Assembly (NCBI GenBank): GCA_003104975.1
Contig: PQAM01000010.1
Span: 186,001 to 250,000 of the forward strand
DNA: 64,000 nucleotides
Origin: Candidatus Methylomirabilota bacterium
GTDB lineage: Bacteria > Methylomirabilota > Methylomirabilia > Methylomirabilales > Methylomirabilaceae
Direction of reading: 5' to 3'
Part shown: positions 59,352-64,000 of the stretch, piece after piece
How the letters are laid out: every line of letters begins with the position of its first letter
How positions within the stretch are numbered: the stretch's first letter is position 1
Notes under the pieces: generated by a model
Told to the model about the DNA's origin: nothing
The model's database searches: none
The model's input: the letters and a program-made list of their open reading frames with translations, nothing else
Position numbers and translations under genes: made by a program

Positions 59352-61724
59352 ATGCGTGTGCGGTTCAGAAGGTTTCCCGGTGTAATGGCGTGTCTGCTTG
59401 GTGTCCTTTGGCTGGCGGCCCTGCTTTCCGTGGGTCTGGCGCCGCGCACCGCCGAGGCGAAGCCAGAGTATTTCAGCGGCATTGGCGCGTGCTTTGCCTG
59501 CCACTCAGCACCCACGCCCGCCACCTGTCAGGGGTGCCACTCGCATGGGACGCATTCGAGTACCGGCATGACCGGCATGAACGTGGCGGGCGCCACCAAT
59601 AAAACCTCGTACGCGCCCGGCGAACAGGTGAGTGTCACGATTACGGGCGGCCACCGACCAGACGGACAATCCGGATGGATTCGCGCCATTCTGTACGATC
59701 AAACAATGAAAGAGCTGGTGCGCAGTAGCGGGCCGACCCAGGGAATCGGCAAGTGCTGCGGCAACACAGGCTATCCGATCACGCTCACCGCGACTGCGCC
59801 GACCACGCCGGGGACCTACACCTGGAACGTCGCCTGGTACGGGAACCAATTTGATAAGGGCAACGTGGGCGGCACGACAGTGTTCGGTCCCCGCTGGACG
59901 CCCGATTCCACCAATCCAAACCACGGCCAAGAGATCGTCGCGACCAACAGCTTCACGGTGGCTGCCCCGGCGGCGCCCGCCATTTCACTGAACCCGGCGT
60001 CGCTCACCTTTGGGACGGTCAACACCGGCAGCACGGTCACCCTGACCGCCCAGATCCGGAATACCGGCACGGCCACGCTCAACGTCACCGGCATTGCGCG
60101 GGCGGCGGGGACGAGCACCGAGTACACCTTCGGGCCGGCCGCTCCCCTCACGATTCCCGTCGGGGGCAGCAACACCCTCTCCGTCACCTACACGCCGACC
60201 GATGCCAGCACCGACACCGGCTCGCTGACGATCACGAGCAACGCTTCGACCTCGCCCACCAGCCTGTCGCTGACAGGGACGGGCAGTGTGCCGTCACCCC
60301 CTTCACAACCGGCCATTAGTCTGAGCCTCGCCGCGCTGGACTTCGGCACGGTCGCGGTAGGCGGCGTGCCGGCGGTGCGGACGACACAGATCCAGAATAC
60401 CGGGAATGCTGCCCTGGACGTCACCGGCATCGCACCGGCGGCAGGGACGAGCGCCGAGTATATTTTTACCCCGACGCCACCCTTTACCGTTGCGGCCGGC
60501 GCCAACACGACCCTCACCGTCACCTACACGCCGGTGGACGTAGGCACGGACACCGGCTCGCTGACGATCACCAGCAACGCCTCGACCTCGCCCACCAGCC
60601 TGTCGCTGACAGGGACGGGCAGTGTCCCGCCACCCCCTTCACAACCGGCAATCGGCCTGACGCCGCCCTCGCTCGATTTCGGCACGGTCAACGTCGGCGG
60701 TCCGTCAGGAGATTTGACGACAACGATCCAGAACACAGGAGGAGCCTCGCTTGAAATCACCGGCATCGCCCTGTGTCCAGGAACCAGCGGAGAGTTCACC
60801 TGGTCGCCGGGTAGCCCGCTGACCGTCGCGCCAGGCGCCGGCACGACGCTGACCGTCCACTATACCCCTGCGGATGCCGGGACCGATGCCGGGTGTCTCG
60901 CGATCGCCAGTAACGATCCGGCCACGCCCTCGGCGAACCTGGCGGTCACCGGGATCGGGAATATCCCGCCGCCGCCACCCGATCCACAACCGACCATCGG
61001 CCTGACGCCGACCTCGCTCAACTTCGGCACGGTTGTGGTGGGGGGCTCGGTGTCCAAGACCGTCACCATCACCAACCTGGGCACCGCCCCGCTGGATGTG
61101 ACCAGCATCGGCTCGTGTAACGCGGCCAGTGCGGAGCTGACGTATGCTCCTCCGGCCCCATTTACCCTGGCCCCAGGCGCCCAGCAAACGGTCACGATCA
61201 GCTACGCGCCGACCCAGGCAGGGACGATGGCCATGGAGTGTCTGGTTGCAAGCAACGACCTGGCCACACCATCGGTCCCGGTGACCCTGACCGCGGAGGC
61301 GGTCCAACCGCCCCCGCCCGGAGGGCTAGACATCGAGCTCGAGCACTTCAAAGCAACCAAAAAGGTCAAGGTCGGTCAGCAGGTCACGTTCAAGCTTGAA
61401 ATCGAGAATGAGGAAGAGTCGAGTGGAGAGACGCCTGCCACCCTGGTGGGAATGCAAAACGGAGTGGAGGTGTACAACCAGACCATCATGGTAGTCGTTG
61501 AGGCAGAGGAGGAAGAAACGACCTGGTCGTTCCCGCCGTACACACCGACGGCGGCAGGGAAGATCGCCTGGACCGTGACCATCATGGACGACTCCTCCCG
61601 TACCAATCAGGCAACTGCGACCACTGACGTGAAGGGCACCAAAAAGAAGGAGAAGAAGGAGGAGAAGAAGAAGATGAAGAAGGTGAAGAAGGTGAAGAAG
61701 GGAAAGAAGAAAGATAACGACTAA
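59352..61724 (+). CDS. diheme protein with reeler-like and four HYDIN-type domains (copy 2)
   Basis: A 790-residue tandem paralogue of copy 1, with the same order: signal peptide, CFACH and CQGCH, reeler-like domain, four HYDIN-type repeats and C-terminal domain. The region around the hemes is nearly identical in DNA to copy 1. It differs by a long Lys/Glu-rich tail (GTKKKEKKEEKKKMKKVKK and onward), which could bind polyanions such as LPS or DNA. The ATG at 59352 follows GGAGGAGG. Downstream hairpin and spacer are duplicated too. Confidence 0.85.
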   Translation: MRVRFRRFPGVMACLLGVLWLAALLSVGLAPRTAEAKPEYFSGIGACFACHSAPTPATCQGCHSHGTHSSTGMTGMNVAGATNKTSYAPGEQVSVTITGGHRPDGQSGWIRAILYDQTMKELVRSSGPTQGIGKCCGNTGYPITLTATAPTTPGTYTWNVAWYGNQFDKGNVGGTTVFGPRWTPDSTNPNHGQEIVATNSFTVAAPAAPAISLNPASLTFGTVNTGSTVTLTAQIRNTGTATLNVTGIARAAGTSTEYTFGPAAPLTIPVGGSNTLSVTYTPTDASTDTGSLTITSNASTSPTSLSLTGTGSVPSPPSQPAISLSLAALDFGTVAVGGVPAVRTTQIQNTGNAALDVTGIAPAAGTSAEYIFTPTPPFTVAAGANTTLTVTYTPVDVGTDTGSLTITSNASTSPTSLSLTGTGSVPPPPSQPAIGLTPPSLDFGTVNVGGPSGDLTTTIQNTGGASLEITGIALCPGTSGEFTWSPGSPLTVAPGAGTTLTVHYTPADAGTDAGCLAIASNDPATPSANLAVTGIGNIPPPPPDPQPTIGLTPTSLNFGTVVVGGSVSKTVTITNLGTAPLDVTSIGSCNAASAELTYAPPAPFTLAPGAQQTVTISYAPTQAGTMAMECLVASNDLATPSVPVTLTAEAVQPPPPGGLDIELEHFKATKKVKVGQQVTFKLEIENEEESSGETPATLVGMQNGVEVYNQTIMVVVEAEEEETTWSFPPYTPTAAGKIAWTVTIMDDSSRTNQATATTDVKGTKKKEKKEEKKKMKKVKKVKKGKKKDND

Positions 61725-61785
61725 GGACCACGTAACCGCTGAAGGCCCGTGCTGGAACGTTCCGCAATCGCGAACGTCCCGATCG

Positions 61786-61819
61786 AACAGGTGGGGAGCC
61801 GTACGACTCCCCACCTGTT
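61786..61819. terminator. strong hairpin after diheme-HYDIN copy 2
   Basis: AACAGGTGGGGAG pairs with CTCCCCACCTGTT (13 bp), around a loop holding CGTACG. It corresponds to the hairpin at 59203-59236, showing that the duplicated unit included the terminator. Confidence 0.7.
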
Positions 61820-61957
61820 CACACCATCGGACTTCCCGCCTCACCAAGCATCACCAAGAATCACTTGACATCTCATGTCGAAGATCATAAGGTGTTGCGC
61901 GGATGTAGAGTCAAAGTTGCGCCTCCGATCCCCGCTCGACAACGTGAGGAGTGACAA

Positions 61958-62962
61958 ATGAACCAACGTGACGTTGTGACTCTTGCAGCCGTGTTGACCC
62001 TTGTCCTGCTCGTTGGATCGTCCTGCAGTCGTCTTCCCTGGTCGCCCGACTCACCCTCCTCAGGGACCAAAGAGCTCACCGCGCAAGCCCCTTCTACAAC
62101 AACAACCGACGCGTCCAAGCCTCGATGGACAGGTCCGCCCGCAGGCGCCAAATACGTGGGAGTGCCGGCGTGTCTCGAATGTCACAAGAAGGCTGATCCC
62201 TTTTTCGCGACGCACATGGGGAAACTCTTTACAAAGAACCCTCAGACTGCGGGGCAGAAGCTGAACTGCGAGACGTGCCACGATCCGGGAGGCCCGCACG
62301 TCGAGACCGAGGGGGAAGCGCTTGGGACGATCGTGACGTTCAGAAAGGGCGCCGAACCGGTCGAGGTGCAAAACGCCAAGTGCCTGGGCGCGTGCCACAC
62401 GAAAGATGTGAAGCAGATGTTCTGGGCGAGCAGCGTCCATGGAACTCGTGGCATCTCTTGCGTCGATTGTCATACCGCCCACCGTCCTCAGATGGCGAAG
62501 GCGATCCTGAAGGGACCCACTGTCGCCGAAACGTGCAATGCATGCCACGTGGAGATGAAGCGGCACCTCTACGAGCGCTCAACCCACCCGGTTAAAGAGG
62601 GCAAGATGTCATGCACGAGCTGCCATGATCCTCATGGGAGCCAGGCCCCCTCCATGCTGGTGAAGAATTCGGTCAACGATACCTGTTATGGGTGCCATGC
62701 GGAGTTTCGCAGTCCCGTCCTATGGGAACATGCCCCCGTCAAGGAGAATTGCGGCAACTGTCATACGCCTCACGGGTCAAACCATGACAAACTGCTCAAG
62801 ACCAACAGCTTCAGGTTGTGCCAGAGCTGTCATATGCAGGGACGACACCAGACGATCGCTGGGCGTCCCGATCAGTTTTTCATGATCAACCGAGGTTGCA
62901 CGAACTGCCACAACCGGATCCATGGGAGCAATCACCCCTCTGGGCCGCTGTTCTTCCGTTAG
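61958..62962 (+). CDS. decaheme c-type cytochrome lipoprotein (MtrA/PioA/DmsE-like)
   Basis: A 334-residue multiheme cytochrome with lipobox-like LLVGSSC at the N-terminus. Nine CxxCH sites are visible (CLECH, CETCH, CVDCH, CNACH, CTSCH, CYGCH, CGNCH, CQSCH, CTNCH), plus one CLGACH, a CX3CH variant, as the third site. Total length and ten hemes match MtrA/PioA-type cytochromes, which insert in an outer-membrane barrel to move electrons across. The porin gene follows 42 bp later. GAGGAG precedes the ATG. Confidence 0.88.
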   Translation: MNQRDVVTLAAVLTLVLLVGSSCSRLPWSPDSPSSGTKELTAQAPSTTTTDASKPRWTGPPAGAKYVGVPACLECHKKADPFFATHMGKLFTKNPQTAGQKLNCETCHDPGGPHVETEGEALGTIVTFRKGAEPVEVQNAKCLGACHTKDVKQMFWASSVHGTRGISCVDCHTAHRPQMAKAILKGPTVAETCNACHVEMKRHLYERSTHPVKEGKMSCTSCHDPHGSQAPSMLVKNSVNDTCYGCHAEFRSPVLWEHAPVKENCGNCHTPHGSNHDKLLKTNSFRLCQSCHMQGRHQTIAGRPDQFFMINRGCTNCHNRIHGSNHPSGPLFFR

Positions 62963-63004
62963 GCCGAAAGTGCATCGCTCCCATCGATCGTGAGAGGGCC
63001 AACC

Positions 63005-64000
63005 ATGAACGCCAATAAGCTGGTTCGGTGGGTTGGGTCAGCGTTCTTCTCGCTCGGTTTCCTGCTTCTGGCACTTCCGGGTATCCTCTATGCCGAACAG
63101 GAGATAGAGCTTGACGGGAGGAAGTTTACCCTCTTTGGGGAGGGACAGATCGGGGTTCAGCTCAAGGAGTTTAGTCACGGTACGCGGACCTCGAAGTTTG
63201 AGGAGTACCGGGAGGTCCACCGTGGATTCAACTTCGACCTCTTCCAGTTCGGCCTGGAGGGGAAGGACAACCCGTATTATCTCAGAGGCTCCGGCACAAA
63301 CATCGATAGGGATGACCAGTCATTTGATCTCACCTTTGGGAAATACGGTGAGCTGATGGTCAATTTCTCGTGGGACGAGATCCCCCATTTCTTCTCACGA
63401 GGCTCCAAGAGTCTTCTGACCCACACCGGCGGCGGCAACTTCGTATTTGCCAACACGACGGCCCGCCAGTTCTTCACCGACAACGACCCGAACTCCCCTC
63501 CAGCGGCGCCGGATACGGGCGACGTCGCGACCGCCAATCTGGCCCGCGCGCTCATCAACGACGCCCCCGATCTCAATCTTCGCCTCCAGAGGCGTCGGGC
63601 CAAGGGTGACATCCTGTACAGTCTCTATCCCGGCAGCGACCTCAGGTGGAACTTCCGCTTCCGCATCGACAATGAGGACAAGGAGGGAAACCGGGCGTTG
63701 AGCACGGGGACCTACGAACGCCGGCTTGTTCCGGGGCTGGGCGACACATTCCGGGTTCTGGGGATTGAGCTGCCGGAGCCGCTCGACCACCAGACCACTC
63801 AGATCGGATTCGCCACCGACCTCTCCGGAGATGGATGGATCGTCAACCTGGGGTATGACTATATGAATTTCAGCAACGATACGACGCGCCTCCACTGGCA
63901 AAATCCGTTCAATAATACGGATGAGCTGGCGCCAGGCGCCGGAGCGTTTAATCGGGGCCGATTTGCTGAAGCCCAGATCCAACTCTTTCCGGATAACCAC
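63005..64000 (+). CDS. MtrB/PioB-family outer-membrane porin (3' end outside window)
   Basis: The first 332 codons of an open frame that runs off the window. A signal peptide (LLLALPGILYA) is followed by alternating beta strands (FGEGQIGVQLKEF, YYLRGSGTNIDRDDQSFDLTFG in part YYLRGSGTNIDRDD, LMVNFSWDEIPHFFS), a pattern of MtrB/PioB-type decaheme-associated barrels. No Cys occurs in the visible part, so the CxxC of some MtrB proteins is absent. With the preceding decaheme cytochrome it would form an outer-membrane electron conduit. GAGAGG precedes the ATG. Confidence 0.82.
   Translation, partial: MNANKLVRWVGSAFFSLGFLLLALPGILYAEQEIELDGRKFTLFGEGQIGVQLKEFSHGTRTSKFEEYREVHRGFNFDLFQFGLEGKDNPYYLRGSGTNIDRDDQSFDLTFGKYGELMVNFSWDEIPHFFSRGSKSLLTHTGGGNFVFANTTARQFFTDNDPNSPPAAPDTGDVATANLARALINDAPDLNLRLQRRRAKGDILYSLYPGSDLRWNFRFRIDNEDKEGNRALSTGTYERRLVPGLGDTFRVLGIELPEPLDHQTTQIGFATDLSGDGWIVNLGYDYMNFSNDTTRLHWQNPFNNTDELAPGAGAFNRGRFAEAQIQLFPDNH

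Noticed and set aside
1-64000. tRNA or rRNA genes
   Set aside because: No cloverleaf with GGTTCGAATCC-like T arm and matching acceptor stem, and no rRNA signature, was noticed by eye; a covariance search could still find one.

Overview
The window is a GC-rich bacterial chromosome segment from a diderm. A porin and decaheme cytochrome at the right end, lipoproteins, and periplasmic c-type cytochromes imply an outer membrane. It also carries a Pup-type proteasome locus (mpa, dop, prcB, prcA, pafA), which is rare outside Actinobacteria. Proteasome genes, many c-type cytochromes and a fragment resembling nitrate-reductase beta subunits together suggest the NC10 / Methylomirabilota lineage or a relative such as Nitrospirota. 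This placement is inferred from gene content, not from a marker gene.

Layout. 1-1.4 kb: end of a kynurenine-pathway operon (tryptophan 2,3-dioxygenase, kynureninase). 1.7-6.7 kb: mpa-dop-prcB-prcA. 6.8-14.7 kb: an accessory block that separates pafA (14.8-16.2 kb) from the rest of the locus. It holds an ECF sigma/anti-sigma pair, a MerT/MerP-like pair, a type IIG restriction-modification enzyme with an LA2681-like HEPN protein bracketed by inverted 89-bp repeats, and an MNT-HEPN pair. 16.4-19.5 kb: leucyl aminopeptidase, a stand-alone Lrp-type ligand-binding domain and an MFS transporter. 19.6-27.4 kb: six paralogous ankyrin-repeat genes, two paralogous XRE-cupin regulators and a lipoprotein. 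27.5-38.5 kb, minus strand: a tight nine-gene run (uvrD/pcrA, CDF transporter, gatC, gatA, gamma-glutamylcyclotransferase-like gene, gatB, asmA-like, glycosyltransferase, LysR). 38.9-45.1 kb: small accessory genes, including a DUF6602 protein, a NYN-domain protein, HicBA, a FitA/VapC-like pair, an unnamed pair of small genes and a frameshifted AhpD-like gene.

45.3-64 kb is respiratory. A NarX-like histidine kinase and NarL-like regulator precede a DUF2231 membrane protein, an NDH-2 and a Qrc-like complex (pentaheme cytochrome, molybdopterin-family subunit, 16-Cys ferredoxin subunit, NrfD-like membrane subunit), then a small cytochrome c. After these come two tandem paralogues joining a diheme N-terminus to four HYDIN-like beta-sandwich repeats, then an MtrA/PioA-like decaheme lipoprotein and the start of an MtrB/PioB-like porin. 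A plausible reading is electron flow from NADH and quinol through the Qrc-like complex to periplasmic cytochromes and across the outer membrane.

Most notable: (1) dop and pafA share a 510-bp tract with only two mismatches, both synonymous, and its protein sequence is PafA-like, which points to gene conversion of dop by pafA; (2) no Pup or UBact gene is visible in the proteasome locus; (3) a divergent promoter pair between an XRE-cupin regulator and a lipoprotein-ankyrin unit has the same 11-bp motif on both -10 elements; (4) the diheme-HYDIN tandem pair next to an apparent outer-membrane electron conduit; (5) several dispersed palindromic repeats, two of them inserted in frame in asmA and uvrD.
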